This document shows, in pieces, positions 15,612 to 26,601 of a DNA stretch of 52,384 bases (position 1 is its first letter; every line of letters begins with the position of its first letter). The notes beneath the pieces were generated by a model. The model made no database searches, was not told the origin of the DNA, and saw only the letters and a list, made by a program, of their open reading frames with translations. Origin of the DNA: Clostridium sp. (GTDB taxonomy: Bacteria; Bacillota; Clostridia; Oscillospirales; Acutalibacteraceae); contig JAMPGU010000013.1 of the NCBI GenBank assembly GCA_023663865.1, forward strand, positions 1-52,384. The letters are read 5' to 3'. A program made the position numbers and the translations under genes.

Positions 15612-17528
15612 TTAATTTGATGTGGATGTTTCTTCCTTAACGGTTGTTTCGTAGGTTGTGGTTTCTCCATAATTATAATTATAGATTGTTGCATAACACG
15701 GGGTCAGCGTTTCGCTATAGAAGCCATAATCCTTACACTTAATAACATCCACTCTTTCCTGCGCTAATGTAATGGTTGACTTTCCGTAAATCAGTGACTG
15801 CAGATAATATGCATCTGCCGGATAGTCCGGACGCCAGCACCATGCTCCATAATAAATACCGCCGATTCCGCTTTCATTAATTCTGTTATACGGAACGCTT
15901 GTCATTTTAATATCAAATCCAAGCCAGCCCTGAGATAAAGCATACTTTGCCATAGATACGATATCTCCTGAACTGAAGCCGGTTTTAACATATGGAATAA
16001 GTGTATTAACAACCTTCAGCATTGTTACTGTTGAACTGTCCTTTACCTTGTTGAACATTTCCATCAGGCAGGTTTTCTGTCTGTCTGCACGGGCATTGTC
16101 TGAGTCAATCTTTCTTATTCTGCAGTACGCAAGTGCCTGCTTTCCGTCAAGCTGAAGCTCTCCGCTGTTACCCTCAAAGGTTTTATCTATCGTTACATAG
16201 CCGTAACGCTTCTGATGATTGTTGATTTCATTAATTTCAGCAGATGTCATTTCAATTGTAACGCCGCCGATTTCATCAATAATCTTTTCAAAGGAATCGA
16301 AATTAACAATAACATAGTTGTCAATATCTATTTTATAAAGCTTCTCCACACATTCAATGTAAGTATGAATATTGCCGATTGACATTGCGCCATTAATTTT
16401 TTCAAAAGTACCGGAGGATTCATCTCCGCTGGTATTTTCCCAATACGCATATGCATCACGAAGTACAGAGGTTAATGTAATTTCCTTTGTATCAATATTA
16501 ATGCTGACAACAATCGCAGAATCTGCTCTTGTCTCGTCCTCAAGAATATCGCTGCCTCTTGTATCTTCACCAACCAAAAGAACATTCAGCACGTGACTGG
16601 ATGAACAGGGCTCTCCGTTATAATACCAGGTTTTAATCATATCCTGAAGAGAGCTGAGCTGGTTTGCCTCTGTTTCCTTAATTTCAGGGAAATTTTCTAC
16701 CAGCTTGTCCATACCCTGCCACTGCTGTTCCTGACTATTGGCATTAGGCTCAACGATGGAATTCAGAGATTTATAAATATAAATTCCGCCGCCTACACCC
16801 ACAGCAATCAGCACCAAAACAAGCACGATAATTATGGTTTTAACTATTTTGCCTTTTTTTGTCTTAAAGAATTTCACTTTATTCGGCTCTTTCGTATCTT
16901 GATCCCCTGCAGCTTCGCTAAGCAACACAGTGTCCTCGTCTGAATAGGATAACAGATTAACATATTCTTCTTTATCAGCCGAAGGTGCATCCGCATCATC
17001 TGCAGCTGCTATATCGCTGTCAGCAAGGGCATCGTCAGTCTCTGCTGCCTCGATTTTTTCTTCAGCCTGCTCCTCTTCTGCCGGAACATCCTGTTCATCC
17101 TGATTATCGTCAAATACATTCGTTTCCTTTTCATTGACGATTAAATCATTGAATTCAAAATCAAGCGGCTCCTCAAGACCCTTGTCAATAATGCCATCTG
17201 CACTTTTAACATATATATCCCTTGGTTCAGATGCCAATTCACTTTGCTTGGGAATTTCCTTAATGATTTCTTCATCCGAAATAATATTTATTTCATCATT
17301 TATCTCAGCATCCTTAGCTTTTGCAAAATCCTCCTTGTTTTCACCTTGTGAAGATTTCACAATTACATCCTGAATTGCCGGCTCGGCTGTATTACTAGTA
17401 TGAACAGACTCCTCTGTTTTAGCCGTAATTTTGTAATCAGGCTTTGCGTTCTCTCTTTCTTCCTTACGTTTTTTTACCTCAGAGAGTATATCATCAATAT
17501 TATAGGATTCCTTCTCCAATATTTTCAC
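15612..17528 (-). CDS. LytR-CpsA-Psr (LCP) family glycopolymer ligase with long acidic cytoplasmic domain
   Basis: A 638-residue type II membrane protein. Residues 1-228 form a very acidic, low-complexity cytoplasmic region, followed by a basic stop (KKGKIVKT) and one membrane helix at about 229-253. The extracellular LCP domain starts near 310 with VLLVGEDTRG and RADSAIVV, and continues with SVLRDAYAYW, IGGVTIEM and ALAYCRIRKIDSDNARADRQ, which hold the conserved Arg and Asp residues. LCP enzymes transfer undecaprenyl-linked polymers to peptidoglycan. The first codon is GTG (17528); a TTG at 17519, six bases after AGAGGTG, is an equally likely start. It follows gyrA at 117 bp. Confidence 0.9.
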   Translation of the reverse strand: MKILEKESYNIDDILSEVKKRKEERENAKPDYKITAKTEESVHTSNTAEPAIQDVIVKSSQGENKEDFAKAKDAEINDEINIISDEEIIKEIPKQSELASEPRDIYVKSADGIIDKGLEEPLDFEFNDLIVNEKETNVFDDNQDEQDVPAEEEQAEEKIEAAETDDALADSDIAAADDADAPSADKEEYVNLLSYSDEDTVLLSEAAGDQDTKEPNKVKFFKTKKGKIVKTIIIVLVLVLIAVGVGGGIYIYKSLNSIVEPNANSQEQQWQGMDKLVENFPEIKETEANQLSSLQDMIKTWYYNGEPCSSSHVLNVLLVGEDTRGSDILEDETRADSAIVVSINIDTKEITLTSVLRDAYAYWENTSGDESSGTFEKINGAMSIGNIHTYIECVEKLYKIDIDNYVIVNFDSFEKIIDEIGGVTIEMTSAEINEINNHQKRYGYVTIDKTFEGNSGELQLDGKQALAYCRIRKIDSDNARADRQKTCLMEMFNKVKDSSTVTMLKVVNTLIPYVKTGFSSGDIVSMAKYALSQGWLGFDIKMTSVPYNRINESGIGGIYYGAWCWRPDYPADAYYLQSLIYGKSTITLAQERVDVIKCKDYGFYSETLTPCYATIYNYNYGETTTYETTVKEETSTSN

Positions 17529-17645
17529 CTCTTATCTAAGCAATATACTGTATTGCTCAGGTTTTATGGAATTATACACCATTATGCAGTAAATTCCTAC
17601 AATTATCAGCAATAATTCATAATTTATCTAAATTTATTTAAATTA

Positions 17646-20147
17646 TCATTCATTACTGTCTGCAGGTTCAGCCTCACTGCCTTCTGCATCTGCATCAATT
17701 TCTTCCTCTGCCTCAAGCTTATCAACGATAGAAATTGTGGCAATTTTTTCGCCGTCATTTACTCTCATAACCTTAACGCCCTTGCTTGGTCGCTGGAAGG
17801 TTGATATCTGATCAGCCGGAGTACGTATAATAATTCCATCTGATGAAATCATAATTACATCATTATTATCATTAACAATTGCAATCATTGCAACCTTGCC
17901 ATACTTGTCGGTATGGTAATTGATTAATCCCTTACCGCCGCGGTTCTGAATACGATAGTCCTCAAACAAGCTCTTTCTTCCGTAGCCGGTTTCAGAAACG
18001 GTTAATAAGGAATGACCATCTCTTACAACGGCAAAGCCAACTACAAAATCACCGTCTTTAAGCTCAATCGCTTTAACACCTCTTGCGGTTCTGCCGATAA
18101 GTCTGGCATCACTTTCTTTAAAGCAGATACACATACCATCATGTGTTGCCACAATCAGCTTTTGATTGCCGTCTGTAATTTCAACCCAGGACAGCTCGTC
18201 GCCCTCATCAAGATTTATTGCAATAATACCGGTTTTTCTTATATGGTCATACTGGCTAAGCTCTGTTCTCTTGATGATACCATTTCGTGTCATCATACAA
18301 AGGTGTGTTCTTTCCTCCTCCTTCGGAACCTTAACCATAGCACTAACCTGCTCGCCGCTTTCCAACGGAAGAATATTAACAACATTCATACCCTTGCTGG
18401 TTCTTGAAGATTCAGGAATTTCATATCCTTTAAGCTTAAATACCTTACCCTTATTTGTAAAAATAAGTATCTGATCGTGGGTGGAGCAGGCAAACATTGT
18501 TTTTGCTACATCCTCTTCACGTCGGCTCATACCTGATATGCCGCGGCCGCCGCGGTTCTGCGCCTTGTAGGTATCTACAGTCTGACGCTTCATATATCCC
18601 TTTTCGGTGAGTGTTAAGATGCAGTCCTCAACAGGAATTAAATCTTCATCATCCACATCGCCGCTGTAGCCTGAAATTTCCGTTCTTCTTTCATCACCGA
18701 ATTTATCGCCGATTGCTCTTGCTTCTGTCTTGATAATATCTGAAATTCTTTCCTCATGCTCAAGAATATCAAGAAAATCCTTGATTCTCTCATGCAGCTC
18801 GTTTAACTCATTTAAAATCTTTTCAATTTCAAGTCCGGCAAGCTGACCAAGACGATATGCAACAATTGCACTTGCCTGAGGATCATCAAAGCCAAACTTG
18901 TCCATAATAGCCTGCTTTGCTTCAGCCTGTCCGCCTTTACAGGAACGGATTGTTGCAATAACCTCATCAACAATATCAATTGCCTTAGCAAGACCCTCTA
19001 AAATATGCGCTCTTTCCTGTGCTTTTCTTAAATCAAACTGGGTTCTTCTTCTTATGATTTCCTTTTGGAAGGTAATATAGTGCTCCAGAATTTCCTTGAG
19101 TGTTAAAATCTTTGGAACACCGTCAACCAGTGCCAGCAGTATTGCACCGAAAGTAACCTGCATATCTGTTAATTTATAAAGATTATTGAGTACTACCTGC
19201 GCATTTGCATCACGCTTAACGGTTACCTCAATATGCATACCACGGCGGTCGGAGTAGTCCTGAACATCCGCAATGCCCTCAAGTCTTTTTTCCTTAACCA
19301 AATCTGCAATTCTTGTAATCAGTCTTGCCTTATTCACACCATAAGGAATTTCACTGACAACAATCTTAAATCTGTCGCCTCTGGTTTCAACAATTTCTGC
19401 CTTGGCGCGAACATAGATTTTTCCGCGTCCGGTAGAATATGCTTCCTTAATACCCTTGGCACCCATAATAATACCGCCGGTAGGGAAATCAGGACCCTTA
19501 ATATGCTGCATCAAATCCTCAAGCTGTGCATCAGGATTATCAATCAGACAGCACATTGCCTCAATAACCTCATTCATATTGTGAGACGGTATATTTGTTG
19601 CCATACCAACCGCAATACCTGTTGTACCGTTTACCAGCAGGTTTGGAAATCTTGCCGGCAAAACTGTAGGCTCTTTGCCGTTGTCATCAAAGTTAGGAGC
19701 AAAATCAACAGTATCCTTTTTAATATCCTCAACCATTTTCATTGAGATTTTGCTCATTCTGCTTTCTGTATAACGATAAGCAGCCGGAGGGTCACCATCC
19801 ACCGAACCAAAGTTACCGTGACCGTCAACCAATGTATGACGCATAGAGAAAGGCTGTGCAAGTCTTACCATAGCGTCGTAAACAGATGCATCACCGTGAG
19901 GATGATAGTGACCAAGCACTTCACCGACAGTAGTAGCACACTTACGATATGGATTTGTCGGGTACAGATTATTATCATACATTGCATAAAGAATTCTTCT
20001 GTGAACAGGCTTTAAGCCATCACGAACATCCGGCAGTGCACGCTGTACAATAACACTCATTGAATAATCAAGAAATGCCTTTCTGATTTCATCACTGATT
20101 TCTACATCAACGATTTTCTGATTGTCATAGCGAATTTCATTTTCCAT
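17646..20147 (-). CDS. gyrA: DNA gyrase subunit A
   Basis: An 833-residue type IIA topoisomerase subunit. The winged-helix breakage-reunion domain has the catalytic Tyr126 in YRYTE and the quinolone-contact loop [10 protein letters not shown] at 82-91. The C-terminal beta-pinwheel carries a GyrA-box-like QNRGGKG, with a second QNRGGRG near 540. The position equivalent to E. coli Ser83 is Ala87 (GDAS order, as in mycobacteria) and Asp87 is kept as Asp91. GGAGG precedes the start. Instead of following gyrB directly, it is separated from it by three small membrane-protein genes. Confidence 0.98.
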   Translation of the reverse strand: MENEIRYDNQKIVDVEISDEIRKAFLDYSMSVIVQRALPDVRDGLKPVHRRILYAMYDNNLYPTNPYRKCATTVGEVLGHYHPHGDASVYDAMVRLAQPFSMRHTLVDGHGNFGSVDGDPPAAYRYTESRMSKISMKMVEDIKKDTVDFAPNFDDNGKEPTVLPARFPNLLVNGTTGIAVGMATNIPSHNMNEVIEAMCCLIDNPDAQLEDLMQHIKGPDFPTGGIIMGAKGIKEAYSTGRGKIYVRAKAEIVETRGDRFKIVVSEIPYGVNKARLITRIADLVKEKRLEGIADVQDYSDRRGMHIEVTVKRDANAQVVLNNLYKLTDMQVTFGAILLALVDGVPKILTLKEILEHYITFQKEIIRRRTQFDLRKAQERAHILEGLAKAIDIVDEVIATIRSCKGGQAEAKQAIMDKFGFDDPQASAIVAYRLGQLAGLEIEKILNELNELHERIKDFLDILEHEERISDIIKTEARAIGDKFGDERRTEISGYSGDVDDEDLIPVEDCILTLTEKGYMKRQTVDTYKAQNRGGRGISGMSRREEDVAKTMFACSTHDQILIFTNKGKVFKLKGYEIPESSRTSKGMNVVNILPLESGEQVSAMVKVPKEEERTHLCMMTRNGIIKRTELSQYDHIRKTGIIAINLDEGDELSWVEITDGNQKLIVATHDGMCICFKESDARLIGRTARGVKAIELKDGDFVVGFAVVRDGHSLLTVSETGYGRKSLFEDYRIQNRGGKGLINYHTDKYGKVAMIAIVNDNNDVIMISSDGIIIRTPADQISTFQRPSKGVKVMRVNDGEKIATISIVDKLEAEEEIDADAEGSEAEPADSNE

Positions 20148-20182
20148 TAATTATCATCCTCCGTTGCTATAAAAGCATTAGA

Positions 20183-20704
20183 TTACTTTACATAAACATA
20201 ATTTTGATTTTTCTTAATATTGCTGAATACCTGCTCTTTCATTTCCTGCGGAATTGCCTTTTTCGGCAGAATCTTTACTTCCAGTCCCACATAAAAGAAA
20301 AAGTAATCATTATTTTCCATTATTGCACGCATAATTTTATATGGATATATAGATATTGTGCCTGCTTCATTTTCTCTTGGAATATTTTTTATCTCAATGG
20401 AATGATTGTCAATTATAATCTCGTTTTCACCCATATAAGAGCTGTCTGCATAAATATATCTTCTTACCTTGTTTTTAATCAAGGCCTTATCATAAATGAA
20501 GAAATATAGAAAAGCGATTGCAATTGCAGCAGCTGCACAAATAAGCATAACTATATTTTTTGAAGAAATATAATCATAGACACCTATCATAACAAAAAAT
20601 ACTGCGATAAATACTGTACTTGGTACAACGCTTCTTTTAAACTGCATTCTTTCAAAAAGGATGTAGTCCATTTCATTTAATGTATATCTGAAAGTATTTC
20701 TCAT
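20183..20704 (-). CDS. YcxB-like membrane protein (copy 2)
   Basis: A 173-residue protein with an N-terminal YTLNEMDYILF segment, two membrane helices (about 27-45 and 49-70) and a soluble C-terminal beta-rich domain containing GENEIIIDNHSIEI and YKIMRAIMENNDYFFFYVG, with KILPKKAIP. The layout matches YcxB-type C-terminal-domain proteins, whose function is unknown. The ATG overlaps the preceding paralogue by four bases. Its partner at 20701-21195 has the same order of elements, so the two form a tandem duplication with strong divergence. Confidence 0.7.
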   Translation of the reverse strand: MRNTFRYTLNEMDYILFERMQFKRSVVPSTVFIAVFFVMIGVYDYISSKNIVMLICAAAAIAIAFLYFFIYDKALIKNKVRRYIYADSSYMGENEIIIDNHSIEIKNIPRENEAGTISIYPYKIMRAIMENNDYFFFYVGLEVKILPKKAIPQEMKEQVFSNIKKNQNYVYVK

Positions 20705-21195
20705 TTTTTGCCCTCCTCAATTTTTACATTTTGCTGAAGAGCAAAAATCATATTGTCTAAGTCGCTGCCGCTGTATCTTTCTTTGTTAATTACAAAAATT
20801 CCTTTTCTGAAGGTAGGCATAATTATCAGATTTTTGCTGTCCTGCTTAATTGAAAAAATGCCTTTCCAGGGAACAAACATTTTTTCATAGCTGTTAATAA
20901 GCTCTATACCCTCATCATACAGCACAATCGTTTGTTCACCTGTTAAAACAGGAGAGCTGTAAAACTGAGATTTAATGCTTTTTTTCTGCAAAGCGTGATT
21001 AACCAGCATAAACAATACAACAAGAATAATATAGGACAAAGTAAAAAATTCCTTTGTATATACCATTAAAATAAAAAACAAAATGAGTACAGGAAGTAAA
21101 AGTATTCCGCTTGCATTATTTCGGTTATTCTTTTTTAATTTGTATTTCCAGCCGATATAAAAATCCTCAGCTGTCATATTAAAACTAAATTTCAT
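20701..21195 (-). CDS. YcxB-like membrane protein (copy 1)
   Basis: A 164-residue protein organised like the next gene: an N-terminal MTAEDFYIGWKYKLKK segment, two membrane helices (about 30-46 and 50-66), then a cytoplasmic domain with GEQTIVLYDEGIELINSY, the tryptophan motif VPWKGIFSIKQD, and GIFVINKERYSG. The VPWKGI...FVIPK-like pattern is characteristic of YcxB-like proteins. Translationally coupled to the downstream copy. Function unknown; its placement between gyrB and gyrA suggests only shared transcription. Confidence 0.72.
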   Translation of the reverse strand: MKFSFNMTAEDFYIGWKYKLKKNNRNNASGILLLPVLILFFILMVYTKEFFTLSYIILVVLFMLVNHALQKKSIKSQFYSSPVLTGEQTIVLYDEGIELINSYEKMFVPWKGIFSIKQDSKNLIIMPTFRKGIFVINKERYSGSDLDNMIFALQQNVKIEEGKK

Positions 21196-21240
21196 ATTTA
21201 CTGTCCTTACTATAAAAGAAATAGCAAAATCATTTCTACA

Positions 21241-21453
21241 TCACATTGACTTTATCTTTACTATAACTAACATTATCCCTAATACAAATACGGTTATTAC
21301 TACAAGAGCGGATATCAGCATAATCAGCCACGGCACCCACCAGGGCATTTCCTTATCAAATCTTTCCATAAGGGGAAAAACGATAAACAAATCCAATCCC
21401 AGTACTATAGTAAAAAGCACAACTGCTAATCTTAATTTCTCTAATAAAGTCAT
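21241..21453 (-). CDS. small two-helix membrane protein, unknown
   Basis: A 70-residue protein with two hydrophobic segments (about 8-28 and 42-66) around a charged turn (MERFDKEMPWW). No family is recognised. It could be a small integral membrane subunit or regulatory peptide and is probably co-transcribed with the two YcxB-like genes. The upstream region is AT-rich and a clear Shine-Dalgarno site is not obvious, so it is a moderate-confidence gene. Confidence 0.5.
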   Translation of the reverse strand: MTLLEKLRLAVVLFTIVLGLDLFIVFPLMERFDKEMPWWVPWLIMLISALVVITVFVLGIMLVIVKIKSM

Positions 21454-21505
21454 TTTAAATGTATTCCTCTATAATTGTTATAATTGTACTGTAATATGTT
21501 TTTTC

Positions 21506-21544
21506 ACTATGTTATCTGCACGCTGCTGCTGTCTATAAAATAGT
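21506..21544. repeat. structured repeat, copy A
   Basis: A 30-bp core at 21511-21540 matches copy B (21598-21627) at 24 of 30 positions, sharing GTTATC, GCACGCT and TATAAAA blocks. The core is enclosed by ACTAT (21506-21510) and ATAGT (21540-21544). Confidence 0.5.
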
Positions 21545-21593
21545 TATCTTAAACAATGAGAATAAGTATCCAAAAGATTTATATAAACTTCGC

Positions 21594-21632
21594 TTACGTT
21601 ATCCGCACGCTATAACTGTTTATAAAACGTAA
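21594..21632. repeat. structured repeat, copy B
   Basis: Second copy of the repeat, 87 bp downstream of copy A. Here the enclosing stem is TTACGTT (21594-21600) with AACGTAA (21626-21632), different in sequence from copy A's stem but in the same place. Confidence 0.5.
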
Positions 21633-21650
21633 CGTTTACCACTTGCTACG

Positions 21651-21713
21651 AAAAGGTTCACTGAACCTTTTCTCCCAAATTCGCTTCACGAATTTGGAGG
21701 CTCGTGTTGAGCC
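21651..21713. terminator. three consecutive hairpins downstream of gyrB
   Basis: AAAAGGTTC/GAACCTTTT (21651-21671), CCAAATTCG/CGAATTTGG (21675-21697) and GGCTC/GAGCC (21699-21713) follow one another with almost no spacing. They lie just downstream of gyrB on the minus strand. They could terminate or stabilise the gyrB transcript, or be the remains of a small palindromic element together with copies A and B. Confidence 0.5.
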
Positions 21714-21737
21714 AAGTTTTAAACAATAATGTTATTT

Positions 21738-23951
<2,214 letters not shown>

Positions 23952-23952
<1 letters not shown>

Positions 23953-25040
23953 CAGATTAACCCTCCGTTTGAAATATGAAAGGTCTTTCCTTTTTTTAAA
24001 CGCAATACTGTATTTGCATCACAGCAGGTAATAAACACCTGCCAGTTTTTTATGTGATTTAAAATATAATCCTGTCGGGATATGTCAAGCTCACTCATTA
24101 CATCATCAAGCAGTGCCAGCGGTTCATCCTCTGTCATTTCTTTTAAAAGACTTGCCTCCGCCAATTTCAGTGCCAGCACACAGGATCTCTGCTGACCTTG
24201 TGAACCAAAGCTCCTGGCACTTTTGCCGTTGATTAATATTTCCATATCATCCCGATGAGGACCTATTGTTGTAATTCGGTTTAATATATCGTTGCTTCTG
24301 TTATTATCAAGTGCAAACATTAATTTTTTTTTGATTTCGTCTACACTCAAATTCTTATAATCAAATGCACCCTTTAAAATAAATTCAATATCCTCTTTGC
24401 CTGATGAAAGACCATAAAAGATATCCTTTGCATAGGGAAGCAGTGTTTCAATATATTTATTTCGCTGATAAATAATTTTTGCACCGCTTGAGGCTAAATT
24501 GTTATCCCAGATATAAAGCATATCCAAAAGATTGTTATTTTTTGCAATATCCTTTAAAAGCATATTTCTCTGCATAAGGGATCTGTTATATTCTTTTAAA
24601 ACATTTCTATAATTTGATTTTAATTGACAAAGTGCATTATCTATAAATTTTCTTCTTTCACCCGGTCCATCCTTAACCATAGATAAATGAACCGGTGAAA
24701 AAATTACGGCCTTCATTTCATCCCCAAGCATAGATGCAGACTTTTTTTTAACACCGTTTAATTCTGCACTGCGTCTATTTTGAATTAAAATCTGTGCATT
24801 TTGCTCTCTGCTTTTATTTTCAAAATCAATTTTCAGCCTTGAAAAATTTTCACCAAACTTTATAAGCTCTTTATCCTTAACACCTCTAAAGCTTTTGCTT
24901 CCTGTGAATAAATATATTGCCTCTATTAAATTTGTTTTTCCTTGTGCATTTTCACCATAGATAATATTAACATCATCAAATTCAAGATTTAATTTGTCAA
25001 TATTTCTAAAATTTTCTATTTCAATTGAATTAATCTTCAT
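23952..25040 (-). CDS. recF: DNA replication and repair protein RecF
   Basis: A 362-residue SMC-like ATPase that loads RecA at gaps with RecO and RecR. The Walker A GENAQGKTNLIEAI is at residues 30-43, the ABC signature FGSQGQQRSCVLALK near 280, and Walker B LALLDDVMSELD near 305. The start lies inside yaaA (11-bp overlap). Confidence 0.97.
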
Positions 25041-25278
25041 ATTTTATATGATAGTCTGTACTGAAAATGGAAACAGTATCATTATCTCTGATTTTTTTTC
25101 CTCTTGCCGTACAAATTTCATTGTTTACTTTTACAATTCCATCATTGATAAACTGCTTAGCCTGTCCTCCGGTTTCAGCAATTCCTTTGAATTTCAGGAA
25201 GGAATCAAGCCTGATAAAATCTGTAGAAATTTTTACTGTTTCATTTTTTCTTTCTGCTGCTTTAACCTTAACCCTCAT
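25030..25278 (-). CDS. yaaA: S4-domain RNA-binding protein YaaA
   Basis: An 82-residue protein consisting mainly of an S4 RNA-binding fold: IRLDSFLKFKGIAETGGQAKQFINDG followed by VKVNNEICTARGKKIRDNDTV (each motif read in segments). It is the constant small gene between dnaN and recF and has been linked to ribosome function in other Firmicutes. It overlaps dnaN and recF by 11 bp each. Confidence 0.92.
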   Translation of the reverse strand: MRVKVKAAERKNETVKISTDFIRLDSFLKFKGIAETGGQAKQFINDGIVKVNNEICTARGKKIRDNDTVSIFSTDYHIKYED

Positions 25279-26380
25279 TCTTTAACCTCATTGGTAAAAC
25301 TAAAAACAAAAAGCTGTCATCATTTATAGGCATAACCTTTGCAGGGCTTACTGCACTGTTAAGCTCAATTTTTACCTGATCTGTATCTGCCGCATGAAGT
25401 GCATCCAAAATAAATTTTGAATTAAAGCCGATTTCAACTCTGTCACCGCTTACATTTGCATGTGTGTAATCAACAACTCTTCCCAGACTGGATACAGTAG
25501 AAACTCTCATTTCATCACCGTCAAATAAGCAGCGGATTGGATTTTTCTTATCATTTTCAATAACAGGGAGTGTATGCTCTATACAATTTATTGCATCCTC
25601 TGTATTAATTAAAATTGTAGTGGATGCAGTTTTTGGAATAGATACATTATAATCAAGAAATTCTCCATCAAGAAGTCTGCTTATAATACTGTAATTATCA
25701 ACATCAAATACAATATGTCTTTTACCTACACTTATAGAAACGTCCTTTTCAGCATTATTTCCCATAAGCTTAATTAATTCTCTGATTGTCTTTTTCGGTA
25801 CAATAAAGCTGATGTCTTCACCATCATACTGAACAGCCTCTGTTCTGATTGCAAGTCTGAATCCATCAACACCTACAAGTCTTAACTGATTTAATGTAAG
25901 CTCAAATTTAAGTCCTGTATGTACAGGCTTTGATGATTCATTATCGGCAACTGCAAATAATGTCTGTGAAATCATACTTTGAAGGATAGATTCATTTAAA
26001 AATAAAGGATATCCGCCGGAAACAGATGGAAGTTCAGGATAATCCTCTGCATCAATTCCCATAATATTATACTGTGCCGCACCGCTGATAATAGATACGG
26101 AAGTACCACTGATATCAAAGGTAACATTTCCGTCAGGCAGCTTTCTTATAATATCATTTAATACCTTTGCATTAATGACAATTGCACCGGGTTCAACAAC
26201 ATTTGCTTCAAGTATTGTATTAATTCCGAATTCAAAGTCATATCCGGTAAGACTTAATGTGTCAGAACCGCATTCCATTAAAATACCCTCAATGGTAGGA
26301 ATGGTTACTTTTGCACTGACTGCTCGCATTACATTTGAGCATGCATCACTTAATTCTTTTGTATTGCAGGTAAATTTCAT
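25268..26380 (-). CDS. dnaN: DNA polymerase III beta subunit (sliding clamp)
   Basis: A 370-residue sliding clamp. It starts MKFTCNTKELSDACSNVMRA, has the three-domain repeat layout, and ends in the conserved LPMRL segment that forms the peptide-binding pocket. The frame is open to 26410, but CGGAGG lies eight bases before the ATG at 26380, which is the true start. Confidence 0.97.
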   Translation of the reverse strand: MKFTCNTKELSDACSNVMRAVSAKVTIPTIEGILMECGSDTLSLTGYDFEFGINTILEANVVEPGAIVINAKVLNDIIRKLPDGNVTFDISGTSVSIISGAAQYNIMGIDAEDYPELPSVSGGYPLFLNESILQSMISQTLFAVADNESSKPVHTGLKFELTLNQLRLVGVDGFRLAIRTEAVQYDGEDISFIVPKKTIRELIKLMGNNAEKDVSISVGKRHIVFDVDNYSIISRLLDGEFLDYNVSIPKTASTTILINTEDAINCIEHTLPVIENDKKNPIRCLFDGDEMRVSTVSSLGRVVDYTHANVSGDRVEIGFNSKFILDALHAADTDQVKIELNSAVSPAKVMPINDDSFLFLVLPMRLKNEG

Positions 26381-26417
26381 ACATTTATTCCTCCGTCTAT
26401 CATAGAACATTATCTTT

Positions 26418-26583
26418 TAGTAGTAGTAATATAGGCTGTTGAAATTGTGTAAAACAATTATTATTCGCTGTTTTTCTTATATTATGCAATAAAATTTTTC
26501 AATAAGTAATTGTTAAAAAAGTGTGTAAACTGTTGAAAACTATTTTTTTCAACAATATATGTTAAATATTTTTATGTGGAAAA
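26418..26583. other. oriC: candidate oriC: DnaA-box cluster with DnaA-trio tract
   Basis: In the dnaA-dnaN spacer. On the minus strand there are DnaA-box-like nonamers TTTTCCACA (26575-26583), TTTTCAACA (26531-26539), GTTTACACA (26522-26530), TTTTACACA (26446-26454) and ATTTCAACA (26437-26445), plus TTTTCAACA on the plus strand (26546-26554). Two pairs abut with no gap. Next to the last pair, after a short GGC, comes TAGTAGTAGTAA (26418-26429), matching the DnaA-trio pattern of bacterial origin unwinding regions, with correct orientation toward the boxes. No perfect TTATCCACA is present. The strand switch at 28.0-28.2 kb supports an origin here. Confidence 0.75.
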
Positions 26584-26601
26584 GGAAAAAATTGTTTAAA
26601 A

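Noticed and set aside
17539..17557. Hairpin AGCAATA/TATTGCT as a gyrA terminator
   Set aside because: It is short, has no T run on the gyrA strand and lies next to the LCP start; gyrA probably reads through or stops elsewhere in the spacer.
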